DNA of 59,360 nucleotides from Phycicoccus flavus (GTDB lineage Bacteria > Actinomycetota > Actinomycetes > Actinomycetales > Dermatophilaceae). Below the pieces are notes generated by a model. That model was not told where the DNA came from, did not search any database, and was given only the letters and a program-made list of their open reading frames with translations. Both the position numbers and the translations under genes were made by a program. Below, piece by piece: positions 34,708-43,609 of this stretch. Location of the stretch: the NCBI RefSeq assembly GCF_004025965.2, contig NZ_SAYU02000020.1:1-59360 (forward strand). The letters run 5' to 3'. Positions within the stretch are counted from its first letter, which is position 1; each line of letters begins with the position of its first letter.

Positions 34708-35639
34708 CCTGGCGATCCTAGGAGGTGGTGCCGACGGCCCCAGGCCCAGCCGCCGCCGGCGACGAGCAGGTCGGCGACGACCGCGAGGAAGCGGGCGACG
34801 ACGACGACCGCCGTGGCCGCCGACAACGGCATGAAGGTGACGAGCAGCAGGGCCAGCACGCCGTCGCGCACACCCACCCCGGCGGGCACGAGGACGGACA
34901 GCTGCCCGGCGGCGGACGCCAGGGCGAACCCGCACACGCCGGCGACGACGAGGTCGGCGAGCGAGGCGTCCGGCTGCAGGTCGCGGACGAGGACGGCCAC
35001 GCCCGCCCCGGCCGAGACCCAGGCGAGGGTGAACCAGGCGCAGGTGACGCCGATCGCCCGGCCGCCGAGCCGGTGCTCCAGCGGCTCGCGGCGCAGCACC
35101 CGCAGGCCGCGGGCGACGATGCCGTTGAGCAGCGGCGGCCACAGCAGCACCGCCCCGAGCACGAGCGCGGCGACGACGACCCACGCGGTGACCGGGGAGC
35201 TGCCGCGGGCCAGCAGCCGGGGCAGGGCGACGACCCCGAGCAGGCTGCCGCAGAGGATGGCCAGCCCGATGGACAGCAGCCCGGTGACGGCCATCCGCCG
35301 CCGCGGCACCTGGAGCCGGGCCCCCATCTCGGCCTGCGCGAGGACGGTCCACACCGACCCCGGCACGTACTTGCCCAGCTGCCCGACGAAGAACACCGAT
35401 GCCGCGGGGGCCAGGTGCAGCGTCGTCCCGAGGTCGGCGAGCAGCACCCGCCAGCCGACGAGCGTGAACACCGGCGCACCGCAGGTGAGCACCAGCGCGA
35501 GGACGACGACCGGCCACGACATCCGCCCGAGCTCGGCCGACACCTCGCCCCAGTTGCGGGCCAGCGCCCACACGACGGCGGCCAGCACGAGGACGAGCAG
35601 CCCGTAGCGGACGGCGACGAGCGCGCGGCCCCGGGTCAC
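34704..35639 (-). CDS. UPF0104/LPG-synthase-like integral membrane protein (possible lipid or glycan flippase)
   Basis: 311 residues with eight or so membrane helices, from GTG 35639. It matches the membrane region of lysylphosphatidylglycerol synthases (UPF0104/AglD group): FFVGQLGKYVPGSVWTVL and LVPAGVGVRDGVLALLL are the hallmark segments. The catalytic aminoacyl-transfer domain is absent, as in the stand-alone flippase-like members found in polysaccharide clusters. It is coupled to the methyltransferase by a 4-bp overlap and lies 7 bp downstream of the GT4 fusion. A role in moving lipid-linked intermediates is inference. Confidence 0.82.
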   Translation of the reverse strand: MTRGRALVAVRYGLLVLVLAAVVWALARNWGEVSAELGRMSWPVVVLALVLTCGAPVFTLVGWRVLLADLGTTLHLAPAASVFFVGQLGKYVPGSVWTVLAQAEMGARLQVPRRRMAVTGLLSIGLAILCGSLLGVVALPRLLARGSSPVTAWVVVAALVLGAVLLWPPLLNGIVARGLRVLRREPLEHRLGGRAIGVTCAWFTLAWVSAGAGVAVLVRDLQPDASLADLVVAGVCGFALASAAGQLSVLVPAGVGVRDGVLALLLVTFMPLSAATAVVVVARFLAVVADLLVAGGGWAWGRRHHLLGSPG

Positions 35640-35646
35640 GGCAGGC

Positions 35647-37572
35647 TCACTTCCGGCGGAAGGTCAGCCGCAGGACGGCGTACGCCGGCGAGTCGCCGCC
35701 GCCGAAGGTCGAGCGGGCCTCGCGCAGCCTCGACAGCAGCTCGCCGTCGACGTCGCCGACGAGCGCGAGACCGAGGTCGTCGGCGCGGGCCAGGACGGCC
35801 CGGACGTCGGCCGGCCGGACGGCGAACTCGGGGTCGTCGTCGCCGACGGGCACGGTGACGAGGAGCAGGCCGCCGGAGCGCAGCGCCCACGAGGCCTGCC
35901 CGACGACGTGGTCGACGTCGGCCGCGGTGCAGCCGCCGGGGTGCAGACGGGCGACGACGTCGAGGCTCGCGGTGTCGACGTCGAGGACCTCGATGGCGGC
36001 GCGCCGGCCGGTGAGCTCGAGCTCGACCGGGGCGAAGCCGAGTGCGCGTGCCCAGCGGGAGAACGGGCTGCCGCTGCCGGACTCGTCGACGACGACGCCC
36101 GAGCGCGTCGGGTCGTCGAGCACCCGCACGAGCGAGGCCACCGCCCCGAGCGCCGCCCACGCGGCCACCGGGTCCTTGGCCCGGGGCAGCCCGAGGTCGC
36201 GGGCGACGTCGGCGGCGGCCAGGGCCTGGGCGTCGACGCTGAGCACGTCGGTGGCGCGGACCTCGTCGGGGACGTCGCCGGGCGCGAGCTCGAGCACGGG
36301 GCGGCGCCTGGCCCGCAGGCCGGCGACGGTGGCCCGTACCCGGGCGACCCGCCCGAGCGGCAGCGACGCGGTGGGGTCGACGTGCTCCTCGACGACGGCC
36401 GGCTGCGCGGCGAGCGCCTCGACCGCCCCGACGTAGTCGAGCCACGGGCCGGCGAGGTCGGGCTCGCGGACCTCGGCGGCGAGGGCGGCGACGGCGCCCG
36501 GCTCGGCCAGGCGGCGCAGCGCGCCGACGAGCGCGGCCCGGTCCGAGGGCGCGACGAGCAGGCCGTCGACGCCGTCGCGGACCTGCCGCGGGAAGGTGCC
36601 GACCGCGCCGGCGAGCACCGGCAGGCCGTGCCGCCGGGCCAGCAGGACGTTCTGCGAGGCCGTCGCCGAGCGGTAGGGCAGCGCGAGGACGTCGTGGCGG
36701 GCCATGAGCCCGGCGATCCGGTCGGCCGGGACGTAGCCGCCGTGCACCTCGACCCGGCCGGCCAGCCGGGGGTCGGCCGCGAGCTCGCGCACCCGCCGGC
36801 CGGCGTCGCCCCAGAGCTCGCCGGCGACGGTGAGGGTGAGGCCGTCGACGTCGCGCAGGGCGTCGAGCAGCAGGTCGACGCCCTTGTAGTCGCGCACGAT
36901 GCCGAGCGACAGCAGCCGCACGGGGCCGTCGTGCTCGGGGCGGGGCTCGCGCGGGCCGCCGGGCAGGTGCGGCGGCAGGTCGACCTCGCGGACCCGCTGG
37001 GCGCCGACCTCGGTGGCCACCCGGGCCTGGGCGTCGGAGTGGACGATCACGGCGTCGGCGCGCCCGAGGAGTGCGCCGACGAGGCGGCGGTCGCCCGGGT
37101 GCGGCTCGTGCGGCAGGACGTTGTGGGCGACGACGACGACCCGCGGCCCGGCGCCTCCCGCCCCGGCCGCCCGCAGCAGCGCCAGGTGCGCCGGGACGAC
37201 GGCGGGCACGACGTGGACGACGACGACGACGTCGACGTCACGCAGGCGGCGGCCGGCGCGCACCCAGGTGTCGGGGCGGGCCCAGGACAGCACCCGGATC
37301 GTCCGCGGGAACGGGTCGACGTCCGGGGCGCCGCCGGGGACGGCCTGCTCCCCGGGATAGAGGACGGCCGGGTAGAGGTGGCTCCAGGAGACGAGCGTGA
37401 CGTCGTGGCCGGCGTCGGCCAGCTCGTGCGCGAGGGTCGTCGTGTGCGCCGCCACCCCGCCCTTGAACGGGTGCGTCGGGCCGACGAGCGCGACCCGCAG
37501 CGTCGCGTCGCCACCCGGTGCCGGGGCGCCCGGGCCGCCGCCCGCGCCGGGGCCGCCCGGGGCGTCAGACAC
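35647..37572 (-). CDS. GT4 glycosyltransferase fused to a methyltransferase-like domain
   Basis: 641 residues. Residues about 25-375 are a GT-B family 4 glycosyltransferase: LVGPTHPFKGGVAAHTTTLA at the start, LSLGIVRDYKGVDLLLDAL in the donor domain, and ALPYRSATASQNVLLARRHG as the nucleotide-sugar E-x7-E-like region. Residues about 400-641 look like a degenerate class I methyltransferase (VLELAPGDVPDEV, AIEVLDVDTASLDVV, WALRSGGLLLVTVPVG) with a poor motif I. It starts at GTG 37572, overlapping the GT2 stop by 8 bp. It probably adds a sugar to a polyprenyl-linked envelope glycan, with the C-terminal domain modifying or only structural. Confidence 0.82.
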   Translation of the reverse strand: MSDAPGGPGAGGGPGAPAPGGDATLRVALVGPTHPFKGGVAAHTTTLAHELADAGHDVTLVSWSHLYPAVLYPGEQAVPGGAPDVDPFPRTIRVLSWARPDTWVRAGRRLRDVDVVVVVHVVPAVVPAHLALLRAAGAGGAGPRVVVVAHNVLPHEPHPGDRRLVGALLGRADAVIVHSDAQARVATEVGAQRVREVDLPPHLPGGPREPRPEHDGPVRLLSLGIVRDYKGVDLLLDALRDVDGLTLTVAGELWGDAGRRVRELAADPRLAGRVEVHGGYVPADRIAGLMARHDVLALPYRSATASQNVLLARRHGLPVLAGAVGTFPRQVRDGVDGLLVAPSDRAALVGALRRLAEPGAVAALAAEVREPDLAGPWLDYVGAVEALAAQPAVVEEHVDPTASLPLGRVARVRATVAGLRARRRPVLELAPGDVPDEVRATDVLSVDAQALAAADVARDLGLPRAKDPVAAWAALGAVASLVRVLDDPTRSGVVVDESGSGSPFSRWARALGFAPVELELTGRRAAIEVLDVDTASLDVVARLHPGGCTAADVDHVVGQASWALRSGGLLLVTVPVGDDDPEFAVRPADVRAVLARADDLGLALVGDVDGELLSRLREARSTFGGGDSPAYAVLRLTFRRK

Positions 37573-38866
37573 CGTCGCGGGACCGGACGACGAGGTCGGA
37601 GAGCAGCGCGAGCGAGGCGATCATGATGCCGCTGACGACGAGCAGCACCGTGCTCGCGGGGAAGTAGAACGGGTGGCGGACCATGTCGACGACGGCCTTG
37701 ACGAAGCCGATGGCGATCATCCACAGCGCCGGCGGCATGAGCACCTTGAGCGGCTCGAAGTACATGACCATCCGCAGCACCTGGAGGATGTAGCGGTAGG
37801 CGTCGCTGACGAAGTGGAACTTGCTGACGCCGGCGCGCTTGGCGTAGCTCGTCTCGACGTACTTGATGTCGTGCTGGTTGGACAGGAACGCGATGGTGAT
37901 CGTCGTGACGCAGGAGAACCCGGCCGGCAGCAGGCGCAGGTAGGGCAGCGAGACCTCGCGTCGGAAGGCGCGCAGGCCGGAGTTGAGGTCCGGGATGCGG
38001 GTCTTGGTCAGCCACTCGGCGATCTTGCGGATGAGCCACTTCGCCGGCACCCGGGCCCACTTGTGGGTGCCCTCCTCCGTGGTGCGCGCGCCGACGACCT
38101 GGTCGTAGGTGATGTCGTCGCGCAGGATCCGCACGAGCTCGGGGATGCGCTCGTTCTCGTAGGTCATGTCGGCGTCGGTCCACACGACGATCTCGCCGCG
38201 CGACTGCTGGGTCCCGATCCGCCGGGCGGTCCCCGAGCCGCCGTTGCGCCGGAACGGCAGCACCCGCACGTGCGGGTAGGCGACCTGGGCGTCGCGCAGC
38301 ACCTCGAGGGTGTCGTCGGTGCTCGCGTCGTCGATGCACAGCAGCTCGTAGGTGAGCTCGGACTCCTCGAGGACCCGCGAGATCCGGTCGATCTCCTTGA
38401 GCACGTGGGCGCCCTCGTTGTAGCAGGGCAGGACGACGGTCACGTACGGCGCCGGGCCGGGGCCGTCGGGGCCGTCCTCGATGACGTAGCCGGCGCTGGT
38501 CCGGGTCGTCTCCGCCCGGGGTGTGGCGGACGGGTCGTCGCCGCGGCCGGCCATCTCCCCGCGGCGCACCTCGACCGGGCGCGGCGCCTCGGGGCCGGGG
38601 CCGGTCGCGGGTGTCGTCGACGACGGTGCCGATGCGGCCGGTCCCGAGGTGCCGATGGTCGGGGCGGCCGGTGCCGAGGCGCCGTGGGTGGGCGCGTCGG
38701 CAGCCGGAAGGACCTCGAGGCGCTCGGTGACCGGGGCGGTGCCGCCGTCGGCGGCCGGGCCGGACGCGTCACGGGTGGGGAGGTGCTCGGTGCGGGCGGA
38801 GTGGAGCGCGTCGTGGTCCGGCTGCCCCGAGGGGTCGGACGCGCGCGGCTCGGGGTGCTCGTTCAT
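37565..38866 (-). CDS. GT2 polyprenyl-phosphate glycosyltransferase (DPM/GtrB-like)
   Basis: 433 residues. Residues 1-145 are a Pro/Ala/Thr/Glu-rich, probably disordered extension. Then a GT-A domain: VTVVLPCYNEGAHVLKEI, LLCIDDASTDDTLEVL, IVVWTDADMTYENERIPEL (DxD) and IPDLNSGLRAFRR. Two C-terminal membrane helices (about 360-425) fit the GtrB/dolichol-phosphate mannosyltransferase group, which transfers a sugar from a nucleotide donor to polyprenyl phosphate. ATG 38866 is 8 nt behind TAGGCT, so this first operon gene is leaderless. Downstream genes overlap. The sugar cannot be told from sequence; mannose or glucose is likely. Confidence 0.88.
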   Translation of the reverse strand: MNEHPEPRASDPSGQPDHDALHSARTEHLPTRDASGPAADGGTAPVTERLEVLPAADAPTHGASAPAAPTIGTSGPAASAPSSTTPATGPGPEAPRPVEVRRGEMAGRGDDPSATPRAETTRTSAGYVIEDGPDGPGPAPYVTVVLPCYNEGAHVLKEIDRISRVLEESELTYELLCIDDASTDDTLEVLRDAQVAYPHVRVLPFRRNGGSGTARRIGTQQSRGEIVVWTDADMTYENERIPELVRILRDDITYDQVVGARTTEEGTHKWARVPAKWLIRKIAEWLTKTRIPDLNSGLRAFRREVSLPYLRLLPAGFSCVTTITIAFLSNQHDIKYVETSYAKRAGVSKFHFVSDAYRYILQVLRMVMYFEPLKVLMPPALWMIAIGFVKAVVDMVRHPFYFPASTVLLVVSGIMIASLALLSDLVVRSRDGV

Positions 38867-38874
38867 CGCTGGCG

Positions 38875-38880
38875 AGCCTA
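38875..38880 (-). promoter_or_regulatory. -10 box of the envelope-glycan operon
   Basis: TAGGCT on the minus strand lies 8 nt before ATG 38866 of the GT2 gene, which heads five overlapping or abutting genes down to 32961. No ribosome site is visible. Confidence 0.5.
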
Positions 38881-38929
38881 CCGGCGGGCCGGCCACCCTC
38901 CGCGCGGCGCACTCGGTGCCCGTTCCGCA

Positions 38930-39028
38930 CGGCCTCCCCACCCCGTCGGACCCTGTCGCAGATGGCCTATCCACCCCGTCGGCCCCTGTCGTAAATGGCC
39001 TCCCCACCCCCTCGGCCCACGTCGTGCA
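38930..39028. repeat. 33-bp tandem repeat, three copies
   Basis: Units starting at about 38930, 38963 and 38996 share the pattern GGCCTMYCCACCCCSTCGG followed by CCTGTCG-type sequence, with a few mismatches. It lies in the 38867-39465 gap, which holds no supported gene. Confidence 0.65.
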
Positions 39029-39110
39029 CCGGTCTGGGCTTTCACGCGTCGCCCCCGCCGCTTCCAATCGACCGTCGCCCGACGCGACCCCCGGATTGAC
39101 ACCCCCGCCG

Positions 39111-39450
39111 TGCGGAACCCTCCCGACAGCGAAGGGTTCGCTGCACGCGCGGGAGCATTCCGCACCAACCCACCCGTCCCCCGGCAGCATCGACGGCCGG
39201 AGGCATTCCCGCGCGTGCGCCCCCTGCGGAACCCTCCCGTGCGGAACGCTCCCGGACACGACGGGTTCGCTGCACGCGCGGGAGCGTTCCGCGTGGGCCC
39301 ACCGTCCCCCGGGCCGCACCGACAGCCGGAACCCTCCGCGCGTCAGCCCCCAGTGCGGAACCCTCCCGTGCAAAACGCTCCCGAACACGACGGGTTCGCT
39401 GCACGCGCCCGAGCGTGTCGCGTGGGCCCACCGTCCCCCGCACCGCACCG
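39111..39450. repeat. 129-bp tandem repeat, about two and a half copies, with internal hairpins
   Basis: The core GGGTTCGCTGCACGCGC begins at 39134, 39263 and 39392, a period of exactly 129 bp; TGCGGAACCCTCCCG-type sequence precedes each core and CCCACCGTCCCCCG follows. In the middle copy 39241-39254 and 39279-39292 form a perfect 14-bp stem (GCGGAACGCTCCCG arm); the outer copies have decayed stems. The minus strand stays open here because the period is a multiple of three, but no ribosome site or family supports a gene. Confidence 0.75.
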
Positions 39451-39465
39451 ACGGTGGGGCCGGGG

Positions 39466-40470
39466 TCAGGCGCCGTCTACGAGCCGGGCGACGGCCTTCT
39501 CGATCGCGGCCTGGCGGCGGCCGTCGTCGGGGTAGGAGCGGGACAGGGTCTCGGCGATGGTCACGCCGTCCTCGTACTGGTCGATGACGCGTGGGTCGAT
39601 GTAGGACTTCTTCGCGATGGTCGGGGTGTTGCCGAGGTAGGCCGAGACCTCCTCGACGGCGGCCTTGACCGCGCGGCTGCGGGAGCGCTTGGTGTCGCCC
39701 TTCTCGGGGGACTCGGCAAGCGCGACGGCGGCGAGGACGGTCGCGTGCCAGGTGCGGAAGTCCTTGGCGGTGAGGTCCTCGGCGACCATCTGCGAGATGT
39801 ACTCGTTGACCGCGGACGCCTGGAGGTCGGCCCACGTCGCCTCGCCGCGGTAGGCGAGCAGCCGCGTGGACCCGCCGCGCCGGCGCCGCATGTAGTTGAG
39901 GGAGTCGATGACGTGCGGGTCGCTGATGGTGATGGAGTGCTCGATGCCGGACTTGCCGACGAAGCTGAACACGAGGTCGGTGCCCCGGCGCCGGACGTGC
40001 CGCCGCTCGAGCGTCGTCAGGCCGAACGAACCGTTGGCGTCGGCGTACGCGTCCGACCCGATCCGGAAGTAGCCGAGGTCGAGCAGCCGGGTGGCGGTCG
40101 CGGCGGCGCGGGCCAGCGGCATCCCCTCGGCGGCGAGGTCGGCGATGATCGCCTCGCGGGCCTGGGCCAGCCGGGTGCCGGCGGCCTTGACCCGGTCGAA
40201 CTTCAGCTCGTCGCGCTTGGCCCGCCACTCCGGGTGGTAGAGGTACTGCCGTCGGCCGGCGGCGTCGGTGCCGATGGCCTGGATGTGCCCGGTGGGGTAC
40301 GGGCAGATCCACACGTCCTGCCAGGCCGGGGGGATGGCGAGCGCCTTGATGCGCGCGATGTCCTCCCTGGCCAGCGGACCGCCCTTGGCGTCTCGGTACG
40401 AGAAGTTGCGCCCGACCCGCTTGCGGGTCCAGCCCGCCGACTTCGGGGACACCCGACGCAGCCTCGCCAT
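39466..40470 (-). CDS. DNA topoisomerase IB (poxvirus-type)
   Basis: 334 residues, close to the usual size of bacterial TopIB. It relaxes supercoils through a 3'-phosphotyrosine nick. The N-terminal domain includes AIPPAWQDVWICPYPTGHIQA; the catalytic domain has LLDLGYFRIGSDAYADANGS (Arg), GKSGIEHSI (Lys), the KDFRTWHATVLAA motif with Arg, and the nucleophile Tyr in KKSYIDPRVIDQYEDG. ATG 40470 is 6 nt behind TAGGGT. It is divergent from the phosphatase gene. The 39-kb repeat array lies immediately downstream. Confidence 0.93.
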   Translation of the reverse strand: MARLRRVSPKSAGWTRKRVGRNFSYRDAKGGPLAREDIARIKALAIPPAWQDVWICPYPTGHIQAIGTDAAGRRQYLYHPEWRAKRDELKFDRVKAAGTRLAQAREAIIADLAAEGMPLARAAATATRLLDLGYFRIGSDAYADANGSFGLTTLERRHVRRRGTDLVFSFVGKSGIEHSITISDPHVIDSLNYMRRRRGGSTRLLAYRGEATWADLQASAVNEYISQMVAEDLTAKDFRTWHATVLAAVALAESPEKGDTKRSRSRAVKAAVEEVSAYLGNTPTIAKKSYIDPRVIDQYEDGVTIAETLSRSYPDDGRRQAAIEKAVARLVDGA

Positions 40471-40476
40471 GCCCCG

Positions 40477-40482
40477 ACCCTA
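40477..40482 (-). promoter_or_regulatory. -10 box of the leaderless topoisomerase IB mRNA
   Basis: TAGGGT on the minus strand lies 6 nt before ATG 40470, with no Shine-Dalgarno sequence in between. Confidence 0.5.
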
Positions 40483-40579
40483 GCCGCGCGCACCGACGCC
40501 GACTGCGTCGACGGCGGGCTTCGACGCGTGGTCCCGTGCCGTTTTGGTCGGGGGCGACGGGTGTGCGACCGTTGCGCGC

Positions 40580-41377
40580 ATGTCCGGCCTCTCGACCGAC
40601 GCCGTCTCCGACCTGCTCCGCGAGGTCGCCGCGCAGGTCATCACCCCGCGGTTCCGCTCGCTCGGTGAGGGCGAGGTGATGGAGAAGAACCCCGGCGACC
40701 TCGTCACCGTCGCCGACCGCGAGGCCGAGTCCCTCATCTCCGCCGCGCTGCGCGAGGCCTACCCGGACGCCGCCGTCCTCGGCGAGGAGGCCTTCGCCGC
40801 CGACGCCGGGCTCATGGACCGCTACCTCGCGGCCGAACACGCCTTCACCGTCGACCCCGTCGACGGCACGAAGAACTTCGTCCACGGCTCGCCGGACCAC
40901 GCGGTCATGGTCGCCGAGGTCGTCGGCGGCGAGAGCGTCCGCGCCTGGATCCACCAGCCCGCCCACGGCGTCACCTGGACCGCCGAGCGCGGCGCCGGCA
41001 CGTGGCGCGACGGCGAGCGGATGACGACGACGCCCGTCGCCGAGGGCACCCTGCCGCGCGGCGCGACGTCGATGTGGTCCCTGCGCGGGCACGCGCTCGA
41101 CGGGCTGCCGGCCATGCGCCTGTCCTGGGTGTGCTGCGGCGTCGACTACCCCCGGCTCGTCGAGGGCGAGACCGACTACATCGTCTACTCGCGCTCCAAC
41201 CCCTGGGACCACGCGCCCGGCACGCTCATGGTCACCGAGGCCGGCGGCGCCGTGGTGCACCCGGACGGCAGCCCGTACTCGGCCCGCTCGACGCGGCCGG
41301 GGCTCGTCGTCGCCGTCGACGCGCACACCGCCGGCGCCGTGCAGCGCCGGGCCGCGTCCGCCTTCCGGCGCGACTGA
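40580..41377 (+). CDS. Inositol-monophosphatase family phosphatase (histidinol-phosphatase or IMPase type)
   Basis: 265 residues. Metal-binding motifs of the family are complete: GDLVTVADREAE, VLGEEAF (Glu), FTVDPVDGTKNFVHG (DxDGT) and NPWDHAPGTLMVTEAGG (WD). Substrates in this family include histidinol phosphate, inositol phosphate and sugar phosphates; sequence alone does not decide, and no his genes are nearby. ATG 40580 follows GACCGT by 7 nt, resembling the leaderless arrangement. It stands alone between TopIB and the membrane protein gene. Confidence 0.88.
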   Translation: MSGLSTDAVSDLLREVAAQVITPRFRSLGEGEVMEKNPGDLVTVADREAESLISAALREAYPDAAVLGEEAFAADAGLMDRYLAAEHAFTVDPVDGTKNFVHGSPDHAVMVAEVVGGESVRAWIHQPAHGVTWTAERGAGTWRDGERMTTTPVAEGTLPRGATSMWSLRGHALDGLPAMRLSWVCCGVDYPRLVEGETDYIVYSRSNPWDHAPGTLMVTEAGGAVVHPDGSPYSARSTRPGLVVAVDAHTAGAVQRRAASAFRRD

Positions 41378-41413
41378 CCGCCCCGCTGCCCGCCGGAGGC
41401 GGCGGCACCGGGG

Positions 41414-43573
41414 TCAGGGGGCGGGGACGGCGGCGACCGACACCCGGATGCCGCCGAGGTCGAACCGCCGCGGCGGGCGGTCCAGGGCGTGCTCCTCCTC
41501 GGGGAAGCGCAGGTCGACGACGGACTCGGGCGTGAGGCCCAGCCCCTCGATGGCCTCCGGGCCGTCGGCGGCGAGGACGACGAGCCGGTTCCCCGCAGAC
41601 GCCGCCCCACGCGCGGCCTCGTCGACGACCTCGCGCAGCCGGGCCGGGTCCTCGCGGACCGGCGTGGCGGCGACGAGGTAGGGGTTCCCGCACATCCCGC
41701 GCACCGTCTGCGGCCACTCCGACGACGCCCGCCCGTCGATGCCGAGGACGACATCGCCCGGCCGCAGCGCCGCGCACACCGCCCGCGCCGCCGCCAGCGA
41801 CCCACGCTCGACGCCGACGCCGCGGAACGGCCAGGTGGCGACCGCCGCCGGCACCCCGACCCCGAGCACGACGAGAGCCGCGACCACCGGGACGAGCCGC
41901 GGCCGCCCACCGGCCCGCAGGCGCTGCGCGAGCCACGCCCCGGCGACGCACACGAGCACGACGACCAGCGGCAGCGCGACGAGCAGCCGCCGGTCCGCCC
42001 ACGGGTGGTCCGGCGTGATGCCCGGGCGCAGCAGGACGAGCAGGGTCGTGCCGGCGGTGACGAGGTAGGCCGCGGCCCACGGCTCCAGCCGCCCGGCGCG
42101 CAGGCCGACCAGCGTCCGGCGCAACGCGAGCGCCAGGACGACGAGCGCGACGACGAGCGCCGCCCACCCGGTGTACCAGGACAGCCAGTCGACGGTGTGC
42201 TCGGCGTACGTCCGCCCGCCGTCCACCGGCAGACCCTGGCGCCGCTGCATCCCCGCGACGTAGCGGGCGCCGGGGTCGTTCGGGTCCTGGCGCACCGTCA
42301 TCCACCACGGCCGCGACCACAGGACGAGCCCGGCGAGGACGACGAGCCCGGCGGCGAGGTCCGGCCCGCGCCGCAGCAGCCCACCCGGCAGGCGCCGCCC
42401 CGACCGCCACAGCCGCACCCCGACCCACGACGCGACGCCGACGAGGGCCAGCAGCCCGAACAGCGGGACGAGGCTGGCGTGGATGTCCCCGAGGTAGCGG
42501 TACGACAGCGCCCACGCCAGCCCGAGCGCGACGAGGGTCGAGCCCGCCAGCCCGGCGAGCAGCGGCCGCACCCAGCGCGCCCCCAGCACGGCGCCGACGG
42601 CGAGCACGGGCAGCAGGAGCATGACCTCGCGGAGGAAGTCGATACGGGCGAGGCCGGTGCCGCCCACGAGCACGCCGCCGAGAAGCGCCAGCCGCCCGAC
42701 CTCTCCCCCGCCCCACCACGAGGAAACCGGCGGCCGGGCGTCCGCCCCCGGCTGCTCGGGCACCTCGACCCCCTCGGGCCCACGCTCCCGCGCCACGGCC
42801 AGCGTCACCGCGAGGAGTCCGCCGAACAGCGTGACCATGGCCAGCGGCTCCGAGTAGGTGCCGCGGGCGACGTTGAGCACGGGGAACAGGACCGCGGTGA
42901 GCCCCGCCGCCGCCACCCCCCACCAGGGCCGGGTGACGGCGGCGGTGAGCAGCCCGACGATCAGCAGGGCCACGCCCATGACGACCGCCGGCAGCAGCTG
43001 CGCGAGCACCGCCCCGCCGGCCCACACGCCGTAGCCGTAGACGACGGCCGGCGCCATGAGGAACTGGGGCTGGATCGACGGGTCCGCGGCCGGGCCGACC
43101 TGGTAGAACGCGGCGCTGGCGGCCGTGACGTCGCCGCGCTCGAGCAGGGCGGGTCCGCCGAAGGCCGCGACGTCCAGCGGCACGACGCGCTCGTGCGTCG
43201 TCGCCAGGCTGATCGCCGCCTGGAGGTTGCTCGCGGCGTCGCGGCGGGGCAGGACGTGCTCGGAGTGGGTGACCCCGGCGTACACGGCGAAGCCCAGGCA
43301 CAGCGCGACGAGGCCGGCCGCGGCCCCGCGGGTCACCGCCACGCCGGGCACCCGGCGCACCGCCCACGCCGCGCCCGCCGCGACCGCGACGGCCAGTGGC
43401 CACGCCACCCACGGCGTCCACCAGCCGGCCCAGCCGAGCAGCCCGCCGAGCACGGTCACCCCGGCGAGGCAGAGCCCGACCGCGAGCCCGACCCGGGTGA
43501 GGACGTCCCCGGCGGCCGACGCCGCGGTCCCCGGCGGCGCCACGGCGGACGTCGACGGGGCGGGCGCGGTCAT
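41414..43573 (-). CDS. Large multi-pass membrane protein, glycosyltransferase GT-C-like
   Basis: 719 residues with about fourteen membrane helices between residues 20 and 610 and a soluble extracytoplasmic C-terminal domain. A charged loop after the first helices (GVTHSEHVLPRRDAASNLQA) carries acidic and polar residues where GT-C enzymes keep their catalytic Asp, and YLVTAGTTLLVLLRPGITPDH resembles later GT-C segments. I therefore infer a polyprenyl-sugar dependent GT-C fold, not proven. ATG 43573 is 7 nt behind TAGGCT. It converges with the phosphatase gene and diverges from the TIGR03089 gene. Confidence 0.75.
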   Translation of the reverse strand: MTAPAPSTSAVAPPGTAASAAGDVLTRVGLAVGLCLAGVTVLGGLLGWAGWWTPWVAWPLAVAVAAGAAWAVRRVPGVAVTRGAAAGLVALCLGFAVYAGVTHSEHVLPRRDAASNLQAAISLATTHERVVPLDVAAFGGPALLERGDVTAASAAFYQVGPAADPSIQPQFLMAPAVVYGYGVWAGGAVLAQLLPAVVMGVALLIVGLLTAAVTRPWWGVAAAGLTAVLFPVLNVARGTYSEPLAMVTLFGGLLAVTLAVARERGPEGVEVPEQPGADARPPVSSWWGGGEVGRLALLGGVLVGGTGLARIDFLREVMLLLPVLAVGAVLGARWVRPLLAGLAGSTLVALGLAWALSYRYLGDIHASLVPLFGLLALVGVASWVGVRLWRSGRRLPGGLLRRGPDLAAGLVVLAGLVLWSRPWWMTVRQDPNDPGARYVAGMQRRQGLPVDGGRTYAEHTVDWLSWYTGWAALVVALVVLALALRRTLVGLRAGRLEPWAAAYLVTAGTTLLVLLRPGITPDHPWADRRLLVALPLVVVLVCVAGAWLAQRLRAGGRPRLVPVVAALVVLGVGVPAAVATWPFRGVGVERGSLAAARAVCAALRPGDVVLGIDGRASSEWPQTVRGMCGNPYLVAATPVREDPARLREVVDEAARGAASAGNRLVVLAADGPEAIEGLGLTPESVVDLRFPEEEHALDRPPRRFDLGGIRVSVAAVPAP

Positions 43574-43580
43574 GGCGGCG

Positions 43581-43609
43581 AGCCTAGCCGCGGCGCCCGT
43601 TGCTACCGT
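43581..43609. promoter_or_regulatory. Very compact divergent leaderless promoters
   Basis: Minus strand TAGGCT (43586 to 43581) is 7 nt before ATG 43573 and plus strand TACCGT (43604-43609) is 7 nt before ATG 43617. The two -10 boxes are 17 bp apart in a 43-bp intergenic gap, so each promoter's upstream contacts lie within the other; simultaneous occupancy looks impossible. Confidence 0.55.

Noticed and set aside
34715-34720. TAGGAT box before the methyltransferase as an independent promoter
   Set aside because: Geometry fits a leaderless start, but it lies within the last codons of the overlapping upstream gene; listed only as possible, not as a separate feature.
39134-39156. GGGTTCG motif resembling a tRNA T-arm
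   Set aside because: No acceptor stem, anticodon arm or CCA-compatible end can be fitted around it; the motif is part of the 129-bp repeat.
39042-39443. 133-codon minus-strand frame encoding a 43-residue repeat
   Set aside because: It follows directly from the 129-bp DNA repeat; there is no Shine-Dalgarno or leaderless promoter and the composition is Arg/Gly-biased.
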